Of a DNA stretch of 64,000 bases, positions 1 through 11,401 are shown piece by piece. The notes below the pieces were generated by a model that was not told the DNA's origin, searched no databases, and saw only the letters and a list, made by a program, of their open reading frames with translations. Where the stretch lies: contig SIJG01000052.1 in NCBI GenBank assembly GCA_023374025.1, forward strand, positions 209,394 through 273,393, given 5' to 3'. Each line of letters opens with the position of its first letter. The first letter of the stretch is position 1. The translations under genes were made by a program, and so were the position numbers. The DNA is from Heterodera schachtii. Lineage: Eukaryota > Nematoda > Chromadorea > Rhabditida > Heteroderidae.

Positions 1-1176
1 TTTGATACATAAAAACGAACTCATAAAATTACCGCATATAAAATTAAGGATAATGAACTCATAGACCGGATTTTGTGTTAAAAATTTAACATTTCTATTA
101 AATAAACATATAAAATACTAAAATAACTAAAAATATAATTTATTTCAATAAAATTAATAATTTAATAGCAAGTGGAATGAAAAATAGATTCATATTTTTT
201 AACATTAAGATAAAGAAGTTAATAATAGATCTAGATTGGTATTTATAATAAAATTCACAAATTAAACAATCAAATTAAATAAATGCATAAAAATAAGAAG
301 ATTTTATAAATAAGTAATCAAAACTATTAATAATATAAGAATTAAAATAAAGGAAAATGTATGCAAAATACTTTAATTTAAGAAAAAGCAAGATTTTTCA
401 ACAATGTAAAATCAAAAATAAATTTTAAAAAATTTAATTTTGGTGGAATTTAAATGAAAAATATCTAAAACAAAATCGGATGAGTGAAAGGAGCAAGTGC
501 GCAACTCAATGCCATGGGAGTTGTAAGCATCAATAAAAGAGCCAAAAAGATGCTAATTAAATTAAAAATTATTTCTATAGTGAATGCTGAAAAAATTATG
601 GCATAAAAATAAAAATTTATAAAATAAACAAAATAATAATAAAAAACTAAAAAATAATTTAAAAAATCATAATGCAATAAAAATCGATAAATGTAAAATT
701 TAAAAAATTCGATGCTAAAAACATGGATATAATTAAAACATTTTTCATAATGTGCTACAATAATTGTAAAACTGTTAAAAAAACTAAATTTTTGAAATGA
801 GAGAATATGGCGTAATATGACATGAAATAGGTTAAAACATATATTCACACATTTTTAATTTTAATGGTTATCTACGATATTCACTCGTTCAGTTAATAAT
901 GGGTCAACAAAAAATGCCTATGCTAAATGATTATAGGATCCTCATCAAGGTGGATCGACTGTTCTTCATAATCCAAATCAATAACATATGTTTTATAAAC
1001 TGTAAAAAAAGTATAAAAAATTGAGTGTCCTATAAAACGATTTAAAATTTTTATAAAATTATTACTAAAAGAACTCTAGAAGAATCACAAACATTCTCTA
1101 AACAAGCAATTAATGTGCCGATTTTTATGCGGAAAAAATGTGGAGACTCGTGACTATTTCTAAAATGTTTACTGAA

Positions 1177-1257
1177 TCTCTATAGTTTTGCATTACAAAT
1201 AAAAGATTCATTAAATAACAGAAAAATGCAAATTATTCCATTTTTTACAAAGTTTAA
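1177..1257 (+). repeat. Short dispersed repeat, copy 1 (about 80 bp)
   Basis: Begins TCTCTATAGTTTTGCA and continues through a shared block containing TTCATTAAATAACAGAAAAA. It matches 4112-4192 in the same orientation with only a few substitutions. The two copies are about 2.9 kb apart, and the second lies just before the 1.15 kb repeat. Its function is unknown. Confidence 0.85.
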
Positions 1258-2068
1258 ATGTTCGATTTTGCTTTCAAATTTCACTTTTATCTTTATCGAA
1301 ATGAAAGAAATATAATAAGTAACAGTACAAATATCGAGTTGAATTAATAAAACTTTCTATGTAAAACCATTGAAAATTGCAAACCTCAATAAATTTAAAA
1401 TGTAAAAATTTTCAATTAATAAGTACAGTAACTATTATAGTCCATTAAATAAATTCATTGCGATATAATGATCATATAATTTTATTAAAACGTTAATATT
1501 TAAAAATAAGAACATCTTTATAACCTTTAAAGAAACATTTCAAAATGAAAAAACTAAGTTTTAATTCCAAGAAATATAAAATCAAAAAAATTACTTAAAA
1601 AACAGCTCATTCCACAACAGAAATTATTCAGATCGAATATCAAGGAAAGAAAAATACTAAAATTAAATAATTTATTTTTATCTAAATTTATAATGACACT
1701 ATGGGATCATTGGAAAATAAAAACAAAATTTTATAATCAAAAGAAAAGATTGATTGATAAATAAAAAAGCTATGTAAATCATTCCCGGTTAAAAATATTC
1801 TACACTAAATAAATCATCAATTTAATATAATATAATTATTTATGCCTTGTGAAATTTGAGATGTTTAAAACAAAAATTGACTGTCTCCATCTTAAAAATA
1901 ATTAAACTTATTAAAATACAATTACTAAAGCAACTCGAGCAGAATCAATTAATAATTATTACAAAACTAAATTAACTAAACAATCAAAACGTACCGAAGA
2001 GTTTTATAGGAAAATACGCAAAGAGTGCGTGACTATTTCTATTATATGCATTTGCAACGACTAAATGT

Positions 2069-2123
2069 GGTCCAAGCGAAGGCGGCAGTAACAACGTCGA
2101 CGGCGCTGGAAAATACCTTCCTT
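2069..2123. other. Isolated GC-rich island with an open frame
   Basis: About 55 bp of roughly 55-60% GC (AAGCGAAGGCGGCAG ... GTCGACGGCGCTGG) in DNA that is otherwise about 80% AT. One + frame stays open from a TGA near 2029 to a TAG near 2150. It reads a short hydrophobic stretch (LFLLYAFA) followed by a polar segment (CGPSEGGSNNVDGAGKYLPF). It has no ATG and no clear splice acceptor, so it may be chance. It is one of several such islands in the window. Confidence 0.3.
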
Positions 2124-3780
2124 TTTTAAAAAATGCAAATAAAATTAAGATATAGAGAAAAATAAATATGCTAAAGTTAATAATTTAAATAAATAAAATA
2201 TATAAATTATTACATATAAAATAAACATAATTAGAGCACTTTTTGGTTGCCTCACGATTATTTTTAATTACAGTAAAACAGAAGAAGCAAAAAATTTATT
2301 TACATTTATAGAAAAACAATTAACGAAGGCACGACATTAAAAATGTCGAGCGATAAAATTTTATTCAAATGAAAGATGCATCTTATTTTTAGACCAAGAA
2401 TACATTAAAAACTTAAATGAAAAAATATTTAAAATTAAATTTATTAGAAATAAATAGAATAGTGCAGAAAAAAATAAATTGGTAAATTTAAAAAAATATG
2501 AACACAAAAATTAAATTAAAGATCTATTTTTATACAAATTAAAATGATAAATTATTATTCTTGGTATATAAACATAGAAAATAATCAAGAAATAAAGATG
2601 AGAAGATGTAAATAAACAAATATTTGATTAGCTGTTCCAATTAAGTTGTATTTTAAATTTAATTTAAATATTCTATTACCTTATTTTTAATTTGAAAACA
2701 TGGTATTGAATTTTTCTTTTTGAAAACATCAAAAATTTGCACTAAAAAGTTACTGAAACTAAGATAGCTAACAAAACTACTTGGTCTTATTTTTCATTTT
2801 AGTAAATTGAAAAAAGAAAAGCCTAAATAAGACAAAATTTAGTTTTTAGTTATAAAAAATAAGCTGCTCTTTAGGCATTATTTTATCCGATTTCATTGCA
2901 ATTTTTCTTTTTTAAATCTGAAATAAAAATTAATCAATATTTGATTAAAATAATAAATTTTCAAAAATTATTAGTAGGGCTTATATTTTTTTAATTGCTA
3001 AAAACTGCCAAAATAGTTAGATTTTAGGTTCTAAAAAAACAAAAACAGGTAATTAGATGTTAATTTGAGAGAATAATTTTACGAAAAAATCCAAATTAAA
3101 TATTATTAATATGGTTTATCATTAACAAGAAAAAAATAAAATATTGAAAATGGTAAAAATCAATAAAATAAGAAATTATTTAGCTGGAATATGTATATTT
3201 ATTAAAATTTCAAAATATATTCGTCAGAATAGCGGTATTATAATTTGACAAATGCATTTAAAAAAAATTAATTAAAGCAGCTATAAAATAATTTAATTTT
3301 ATTAATAATTAACCGATTGCAGCTCTTCTTAAAACACATATAATTTCTTTTTCTCACCCGATCAAAATTATTATAATTTTTGGTCAATTTTTGTTAATAA
3401 ATTTTGTATAAGTATACATAATATATATATTATTGATAATATTTTGGAAATAAAAAAACAGAGGAATTGTTTAGAAATCAAATCTAGATGAGATAAACTG
3501 AAATATATACGAATCTTAGAAAAAAGTTTTTGAATTCCTAAGATACTTTTTTTTTTTGAATTATGATCATTTGACCAAAACATATCTCGTAGGATTACAG
3601 CCTTTTTTTAAAGAGATATTAAATATTTTGCAATAAGAAAATTTATTTTCACCAAATTGTTCAAACCAGGGATGCGATTTTTATATGTTTAAAACCCCGA
3701 AATATGAGTGTAATACATATCATCTTAATTTCGAATATTTTTTTAAATCTTCATTCAAGTAAGGTTAAATATTATAAAAA

Positions 3781-3876
3781 ATGAAAAATAATATATCACT
3801 TAAATCTGCCTCGGAGACAGTTCAGGGCCTCTGCGGAGAGGCTGTCTTCGCCAACAACTTTAAACCAAAAATATAA
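3781..3876 (+). CDS. Candidate 31-residue micro-ORF containing a hairpin
   Basis: ATG at 3781 opens a 31-codon frame ending TAA at 3874-3876. The GC-rich core (3807-3858) reads SASETVQGLCGEAVFANN, with codon use unlike the AT-rich surroundings. The same core folds: GACAG at 3816-3820 pairs with CTGTC at 3842-3846, and CCTCT pairs with AGAGG across a GCGG loop. Either a short peptide or a structured non-coding element could explain the local GC. I do not recognise the peptide. No promoter or splice site is evident, so coding status is weak. Confidence 0.25.
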   Translation: MKNNISLKSASETVQGLCGEAVFANNFKPKI

Positions 3877-4111
3877 TTATTAATTAAATAAATAAAATTT
3901 TATTTATGGGAAAAATATTCAGCAAAAAATCTATTCGTCTGGCGCGCGGTAGTTTTGCTAGAAATATTATTAAAATTTGACAAAATACATTTTAAAAATA
4001 TTAATTAAAGAACCTATTTGGACACTTACTTTCTGCCAAAACAAATAATAAATAATAATAAAAATTATTTTAATAATTTATTTATTTATTAAATTTTGCG
4101 AATATACAAAT

Positions 4112-4192
4112 TCTCTATAGTTTTGCAGCACAAATAAAAGGTTCATTAAATAACAGAAAAATGCAAATCGTTCCATTTTTAACGAAGTTTAA
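4112..4192 (+). repeat. Short dispersed repeat, copy 2 (about 80 bp)
   Basis: Direct copy of 1177-1257, again beginning TCTCTATAGTTTTGCA, with scattered substitutions such as CAGCACAAAT for CATTACAAAT. It lies about 65 bp before the 1.15 kb repeat starting at 4258. Confidence 0.85.
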
Positions 4193-4257
4193 AATAGATT
4201 TTAAAAAATTGTAAGCAGCCAATAGATTCAAAAAATGTTTTCCTTATAATTTCATAT

Positions 4258-5411
4258 TTTCAAACAAAATCAAAAAATAATATATAAATAATTCTGAGTG
4301 ATTGCGATGGAAACCAAGGAATCGCATAGCAATTTAAACGAGATAAAGACAACAAGACGAGAGAAAAAAAATCTTAGAAGTGAACGAGAAGAATAGATCC
4401 GTGACACCAGAACAGAAAAATGAAATAATATTAACTTGCATAATATTCAAAAAACGCGAAGAAGCATTGACTTCTTATTCCACAAAATGCAAAGCTTCAA
4501 TAAAAACAAAATGAGATCAAACAGAACATAATTTACAAGATAAAAAAAATAAACAAGCTTGTCTTAAAAATTAGAACAATTAATTATAAAAAAATAGAAA
4601 TAAAAAAAAGTGACAATGAATACAAAAATCATTAATGATTTATAAAATATTAAATTTTCATTTAGGAAAAAGCGAGATCTGCAGGGCGTAGAAAAAAAAA
4701 GTTCAAACGCCGAGAATTTCAAAAATTATAAACCAAAAATTAAAAAAAAATTACAATCAAAATAAATTCATCATTTTAAATTCTTTTTTAGGTAATGAAA
4801 AATTTTTTGTAAAAAATATACTAAAAGCATTTAAAAAGATAAATTAAATACGGAGGAAAAACAAAAATGTTTAAGATTTTGTAAATATTAATATTAATGT
4901 TAAGCATCCCCAGAGAAAATGTTCCGTTTTGCGAGTACATGACATGAGTAATAAAGTTATTGTTATAAATACAAATAAGTGAAATAAATTACGACGCATA
5001 TAAAAAAATATAAAAAACAATATCTAAAAAAATTTAAAAATTAGCATACTTAAGAGTTACTAATTAAAAAATATGATATAGAGAAAGATAATAAATACTG
5101 GAAAAAAAGTTAAATAATCGTTTTTTATGAAGACAAAAGTCCATTTAACAGACAAGCAGTTATATCCATTCCAATGAAAACCATTTATACTCCAATTTCT
5201 ACAAAAATAAATGAAGCTCTCGAGTGTGTCATAATGTAATCGATTATTTAAAAAGTATTTTTAATTTACTGGTTTTAAAATTTATTTATTTTTCAATTTG
5301 AATAAAAATAATTATAGGTTTAATTATTTTAAATAAATTAATATGAAAATATTCCTTCCAGGTTCCAAAAAGCATGACCATAAAATTCCTTTAAACAAAA
5401 ATGTTTTTGAT
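4258..5411 (+). repeat. 1.15 kb dispersed direct repeat, copy A
   Basis: This block is essentially identical to 11402-12554. The only difference I found is one extra base near 4366, in an A-rich run (AGAAAAAAAA against AAAAAAAAA). Left border: TTTCAAACAAAATC. Right border: ATGTTTTTGAT. The extra base breaks the 68-codon frame that is intact in copy B. Interior T-rich/AG junctions (TTTCATTTAG, TTCTTTTTTAG, TTCCTTCCAG) resemble invertebrate splice acceptors, so the block could be a decayed spliced gene, but no recognisable protein emerges. It is directly followed by a diverged third copy. Confidence 0.93.
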
Positions 5412-6020
5412 GTAATGGAAACCAAGGAATTGCATACAATTTAAAAGAAACAAAGACAATAAGACTAGAAAAAAAATCTTAGAAGTGAACGAGAAGAATA
5501 GATCCGTGACACCAGAACAGAAAAATGAAATAATATTAACTTGCATAATATTCAAAAAACGCGAAGAAGCATTGACTTCTTATTCCACAAAATGCAAAGC
5601 TTCAATAAAAACAAAATGAGATCAAACAGAACATAAATTACAAGATAAAAAAAATAAACAAACTTGTCTTAAAAATTAGAACAATTAATTATAAACAATA
5701 TAAATAATAAAAAGTGACAATGAACACAAAAACCATAATTATTTAAAAAATATTAGTTTTCATTTAGGGAAAAGCGAGACCCACAGTGTCGTTGAAAATG
5801 CAAAGTTCAAAGGCCAAGAATTTCAAGAAATTGTAAACCAAAAATTATAAAAAAAGATTTTTGAAATCGCTCTTATTGGTTGCGGTATTGATTGACCCAG
5901 GAATTAATAAGAAATATTTACTTTAAGACGCACAAAAAATAAATAATAATTACCATCAAAATAAATTCACCATCCTAAGTTATTTTTTAGGTAATGAAAA
6001 ATTTTTTGTAAAAATATATA
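5411..6020 (+). repeat. Truncated, diverged copy C of the 1.15 kb repeat
   Basis: Starts at ATGGAAACCAAGGAAT, abutting copy A, and fades near GGTAATGAAAAATTTTTTG at about 6005. Roughly 5466-5690 is nearly identical to A and B. The first 55 bp and the part after about 5700 are clearly diverged, with an extra segment near 5866-5930 (CTCTTATTGGTTGCGG). The conserved tract includes the codons for the C-terminal half of the ORF seen in copy B, but the upstream frame is stopped (ATT TAA). Confidence 0.85.
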
Positions 6021-6904
6021 AAATACATAATAATGCTATGTAATTGAAACTAATAAAAGTGAAAAAAGAGCTTAAAATTATTAATTGTTTATCCATTAAT
6101 ACAAATGCAAATAAAAGAAAAAAAATTTATTTGACTATTAAATTGATTCAAGGAAAACTAATTAAACGAAAATACCAAAAATTAAATTAAATTTTAAGCT
6201 TTATTTGCGTCTTAAACTTGAACAAACTCATATAAAAAATTTAACGATAAATCCGAAATTACTAAATAGCTGTCTTTTTGAGTTAATAAGATCACCAATA
6301 TGAAGAAATTAAATGAATTAAATGTTTCAACAAATTATTAATTTAATATTAAAAAATGGAAAAATAGCAAAAAAATAAGCAAATACATACCAAAAGAAAC
6401 GAATATGAACTATAATGATTAGCATTTGCTACCCGAATACATGAAATTAAACTAAAGGAAATGTAGAAGATTACTTCTTCAATGACACACGTGGAATGAT
6501 TTAAAATATTGAAAGGATATGAATATATTTAAATAATCAAATATTTTAAATTCTAAAAAATATACGCACATGGATGGGAATTAAAATAATACTAAAACAC
6601 TTATCAAAATTTATATTTGTGAAAAATAATAATAAAAAGTAATGAAATATTTTAAATAAAATTAAGGAATTCAAAAAAAACTATTGCCACGTTTGACAGT
6701 CATTTAAAATTAAATATCAATACCAAACAATAAATTTAAATATAAAAGCACAAAAATTGAAATTTTATTTGAAATTTTAGTCAATATATTTACGAAAATT
6801 CCATCTAGATCGAATGAAATGTAAAAAAAGATAGATTTACAAACATAAACAAATAAATGAAGGTTTTAGAAGTTCAAAAAATATTTTAATTACACAAAAT
6901 ATTT
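6021..6904. other. AT-rich spacer
   Basis: A-rich DNA between repeat copy C and the GA tract. I see no open frame of note, no RNA signature and no internal repeat beyond simple A-rich phrases. Confidence 0.6.
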
Positions 6905-7213
6905 AGAGGGAAGCGAGAGAGTGATGGGAGGTAGAGAAGGGAGAGAGAGCTGAGAGAGAGTGAAGTCAGGGAGAGGAAAGAGAGATGGAAGGGAGAGAGA
7001 GAAGGAAGATAGTGAAGGAAGAGAGAGAGAGAGAAACCAGAGCGAGAAGGGAGAGAGTGAAGGAGGAGAAGAGAGAGAGTAAAGAGAGAGACGGGAGCGA
7101 GAGAGTGAAGGGAGAGAGAGAGAAAATAGGGAGAGAGAGAAGAGAGGGAGAAAGAGGGGGGATGCGCGGGAGAGAAAGAGAGAGAGAGAGAGGAGAGAAA
7201 GAAGAAGAGAAAT
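6905..7213 (+). repeat. Polypurine GA-rich simple repeat
   Basis: About 310 bp almost entirely of G and A (GAGAGAGAG, GGGAGAGAG, GAAGGAAG), with sharp transitions to AT-rich flanks. Open frames on both strands (R/E-rich on +, S/L-rich on -) are by-products of the dinucleotide composition. Such tracts can form H-DNA triplexes. Pyrimidine-rich tracts of similar flavour occur at 27075-27217 and 63282-63352, where they belong to a dispersed repeat. Confidence 0.97.
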
Positions 7214-9528
7214 GATCTTCTGAAGAAAAATAAATTTAATCAAGAATGCGTGAAAGAACATTTGAGGTGGTCATAGATAAAACATACAATTTAGCCACTT
7301 GGGGCTTTATAAACTATTAATTTTAAAAATGAAATTTAAAAAATAATTAATTTCTAAAAATAAAAACACCTAAAAAATTCATTTAGAATAATTAGATTTG
7401 CAAACAAAACTGTAAAAAGCCCAAATAAATAAATTACTTTTTACGAAATTTTATTATTTTTTTTTTAACTGAAAAATTAAAATTAGATTATTTAATTGTT
7501 CAATCAAGTAATTTCTTTAGTTAAAATCCATTTTTCTAAAACAATCTTTTTAATTTATAAACTATATAGTAAAATTAGTAATAAATATTAAAATACATTT
7601 AACAAAAAAATTTTTTTTTAAATATAAAAATGAAAAGAAATGACTAAAAATATAAATAAACGAACTCATTAAAAACCAAAACAGTTTTATAAATTTATGG
7701 GAACTCAAACATTTAATACATAATAAAAAATTTCTATTCGTTAAAAAAAGATTTATTTAATATTTATAAAAACTTAAATGAACAAAAAATCATTTAAGAA
7801 AAACGAAACAAAAAATTAATAAAAATTTGCAGAATAATTTAATTTATTTAAATTCATAATTAATGAAGAATCAAATATCACTTTTTAATATTTAATATAT
7901 TTTGTTATAACTGAAACAGTCTAATTAAGAATGAAAAAAACAGAGGCTATTCGACGCAAGAAATTAATGAATTTAATTTACTTCCACGATGATTATATAA
8001 AAAAAAATAAAAGAAATGGAAACATTAAGCAAATACATACAAAAAGATTTATTTAAATATTTTCAAAATTTAATTAAGATAAACTATTGTTGAAACAAGG
8101 CAAATATTTTATACCTCAAATATAAAAAATGTCAAAAAAAAGGTTCGAAAGTTTAAAAGTTAAATACAAAAATTTATTATTTTTTTAAGTTGTAAAATCA
8201 GTTATCAATTAATAAAACTAATAATATTAACTAAATATTTAACTGGAGATATTTTTTACCAAATTAATCAAATTAAAACATAGTTTGAAACCCTATAATT
8301 AATTATATAAATGGGCTAAAAAATTCAAACCTTGAGATCAGATGACCGTAACCTCAGAGACCGAGTCGTTGAATCGGACATTCAAAATCTTCAGCACTTT
8401 AATGGAAAATGTTTGGAATATAATGGAAAAAATTTTTTGTTTGATTGCTTGCGTAAGCACATTATAAATTAAATATTTTTTAATATCAACCCACATCTCA
8501 TATTTAATAATTAAAAGAAAAAATGACAATATAGAATTGTATGGCATTAAATCCAACAACAAATAGATAAAGGAGGAAAATAATAAACTTAGATTAAAAT
8601 ATAATTTTAAAAATGGAGCATCAATAACACAAAAAACATTAACGAGAAAATAATAATTTTGTAAAACTTTAATTAAAATTCTAACAACAAATAGATAAAG
8701 AAGTTAATAAAATAATTCCAACAAATATCAATAATAATAAATATAAATCTTTTTTGAGAAAATGAAGAGAGAGGCAGCTCTTACAAGACATGATATTATT
8801 TCTACTACATAAGGAAAAAAATTGTGAATGTTATTTACAATAAAATAAAAAATATAATTTCCAATTGACAAGCAAGTCTAACTTATTACGCAGTCAAAAA
8901 AAAATTTTGTTCAAAATAATAAAAGAGTTCTTCACCGTGACAAAAACGGCGATTCTGAAACGTGAAATTGAAAATAATTGCAAAAGATATTTATGTAATA
9001 TAATAAAAACGAATTTATAAAATAATGATAACAGCATGAAAGTAAACTAATATTTTTTATGTGAAAATTTTTAATTATGTTGAAATAAAGTTTGAAAACT
9101 TTTAATCGGATAAATGACATAAGATTGTAATAATAGATTGATTCGTTTCAGAAAAATTAGAAAGAATAAGCTAAAAAAAAATTAATAAAAAAATAATTAT
9201 ATTCCTAAAATTATTGTTTATTTGTGGCCGATAAGGCTATTGTAATTCAAGCAATGAACACATTTTTTCGATTATTACTTTAAAATATTTCATTATAAAA
9301 AGAACCATATTGTATAAAAAGAGTTAAAGTGAATAATTAAAAAATCCGGTACTTTCCTGTTCTGTTTTTGGATTCATTTATGGGTCTTTGGTAAAGGGTT
9401 AGGAAGTTAAGAGCTAATTTCTATTTAAAATCAATGGGAGGGAGGGGCGGTAACTCATTAAGACCAATTTGCATTTGATCAAATCTGCGATGAAATTCAT
9501 TAAAATTTAACATTTTTTAAGTGGCAAA
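7214..9528. other. AT-rich gene desert with one less skewed patch
   Basis: Mostly A-rich. The phrase AACAACAAATAGATAAAG occurs twice (about 8554 and 8681). A patch at about 9340-9480 has a different composition and includes GGGAGGGAGGGGCGG near 9436-9450, a weak G-quadruplex-like run. The minus-strand frame at 8338-8562 has no recognisable features. I cannot support any gene here. Confidence 0.6.
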
Positions 9529-10030
9529 ATAATAACATTATTACGAAAACATAAAGAATATAATAAAAATTTATGAATTTGGCGTTCATTAAAATAAGAT
9601 AATAAGAATTTGAGAGAAAGAACTCTCGAATTTAGAATTATTTTTAACCCCAAATAAAAACGAACATAAAAAATATTAATATTAAAGTAAATTTTCATTG
9701 AAGAAATCGATCGGTCTATTGTCTCGATGTAAGAATAAAGTTCTTGGTTTCGATTCATTAAACATTCAATAATAACACAGACTTTTATAAAAAAAAAAAG
9801 CTAATAATACAAAACGAAACAATTTATCTTCATACTAAAATCAGTCCGTCAAAACTTCAATATGAAAAGTTAAATACAAAAATAAATAAAGCAAAATTGG
9901 AAAAGGAACTATCTTCAGAACTGTTGTCCAAGAGAATTTAATCTTTAAATTTAAAAGCCCAAATATTATTTAAAAAAATATAGAGATATTTTATATTTTA
10001 CCATAAATAACCAATAATAATTTAAAGAAT
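9529..10030 (-). repeat. Diverged direct duplication, copy 1
   Basis: Shares the core ATTACGAAAACAT ... TTTATGAATTTGGCGTT ... GAGAGAAAG ... ACTCTCGAAT with 10378-10680. A minus-strand frame (9507-9758) contains the segment RQIHKFLLYSLCFRNN, matched by RQIHKLLFHYACFRNN in copy 2. Another stretch, AAGGAACTA ... GAGAATTTAAT ... TTTTATATTTT, is also shared downstream. The similarity could reflect an old coding element or simply DNA-level duplication. Confidence 0.75.
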
Positions 10031-10377
10031 TCATATAACTTTTTACTGAAAAATTTTAAAATGTTCTTCTGAGTTCAATTAATGTGTTCATCAATACCTT
10101 GAACAAACTCCAGCGACCAAACAATTAATTAAATTATTTAATAAATTATAACAGCGAAATAAAAACTAAAAAATTATATACAAGAAATACTAAATTATGT
10201 CAAAAAATAATGCAAATTTGGATAAATTTAGTGGATCTTTTATACTTTTTTGATTATGCCGAAAAAATGCGAAAAAATTATGCTGAATAATAATTATTAT
10301 CATTATTTTCATAGCATTCATCATATTTTGTTCCAAAAAACAAGAATTAAAAGAAAAAAATAAAATAAATGGTAAAT

Positions 10378-10680
10378 TAATTAGATTATTACGAAAACAT
10401 GCATAATGAAAAAGTAATTTATGAATTTGGCGTTTATTTAAATAAACATGAAAAAAAGCTGAGAGAAAGCTTACTCTCGAATATACAACTATATTAAATA
10501 ACAAATAAATAAATTTTTAAATAAGAGGGTTCTGATTTTGGTCGTGGTTATTCGATAAGGAACTACATTCAAAACTTTAGCACATGAGAATTTAATATTT
10601 AAACATAAAAGCAAAATATTATAAAAAATAAATATACAATTATTTTATATTTTGTAAATAATTTTCATTATTATAACTAA
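10378..10680 (-). repeat. Diverged direct duplication, copy 2
   Basis: Second copy of the unit at 9529-10030, in the same orientation and about 0.65-0.85 kb downstream. Its minus-strand frame (10190-10504) carries RQIHKLLFHYACFRNN. Both copies sit in otherwise featureless A-rich DNA. Confidence 0.75.
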
Positions 10681-11401
10681 GTTAATGAAAAATACGAAAA
10701 TTTATCAAATAAATTAATAATGATATAAACTGGTTGGCATGATTAATATTTTTAATTATAAAAAAGTTGATAAAGAAAACTTAAATTAATAATTTTAAAT
10801 AAATAAATACAAAAATTCAGATAATTTTAACTTTTAAAAAGATTTTAGAATTATGACAAAATGAAAAAATAAAGCTAGAATAATTCACAAATAGAAATCA
10901 AAGAGTTAATTATTAAAAAAGAAATAGTTACTTCATTGAATTAAAAGAACCCGCATTAAAATTAACATTAAATTTTATCAATATTTAACTACTCAACGAA
11001 ACATTAGTCCAAAAGAGAGAGATTTTCTAGATTAAAATAACTACATAGTTTTTAATAAAACAAATTGCACAAAGGATAAATTTAAAAAAAATAAGAGCTA
11101 AATATAAATGCAACAAAAAATTATTTAAATCAAATGTACAAACATAACAATAAATTTTTTGTTTATATTCACTGTAATATGTTAATAATTTGAATGAAAA
11201 AAGGATATTTTACTCTAGCAAAAAAATAAAACAAATAAAATTTCATTTAAATTGGAAAAAAATCATTAAAATTTTATAAAAACTAAAAAAATGCACTATT
11301 TTGTCATAAAATTTATTATAATTGTTTCAACAATCTTAGGAAATACAAGAGGATAAAAAGAAAAAACACATTATAATTTCTGAAGAAAATATATTTATAA
11401 G
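10681..11401. other. AT-rich spacer
   Basis: A-rich sequence leading to copy B of the 1.15 kb repeat. Nothing gene-like is visible. Confidence 0.6.

Larger units (their letters stand above)
1..3780. other. AT-rich gene desert, left edge
   Basis: A-rich sequence dominated by AAATAAAAT-like phrases. Open frames such as the one at 465-848 on the minus strand are phenylalanine- and isoleucine-rich translations of T-rich complement and show no protein character. Supported contents are the 80-bp repeat at 1177-1257, a GC-rich patch around 2069-2123 and a small perfect hairpin at 2332-2348 (CGACATT, loop AAA, AATGTCG). I see no other gene or RNA. Confidence 0.7.

Noticed and set aside
465..848. Longest open frame of the window, 127 codons, minus strand
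   Set aside because: It is F/Y/I/L-rich, has no motif, and is what a T-rich complement of A-rich DNA gives by chance.
6890..7261. Open frames on both strands over the GA tract
   Set aside because: Low-complexity R/E/G and S/L/P translations of a simple repeat.
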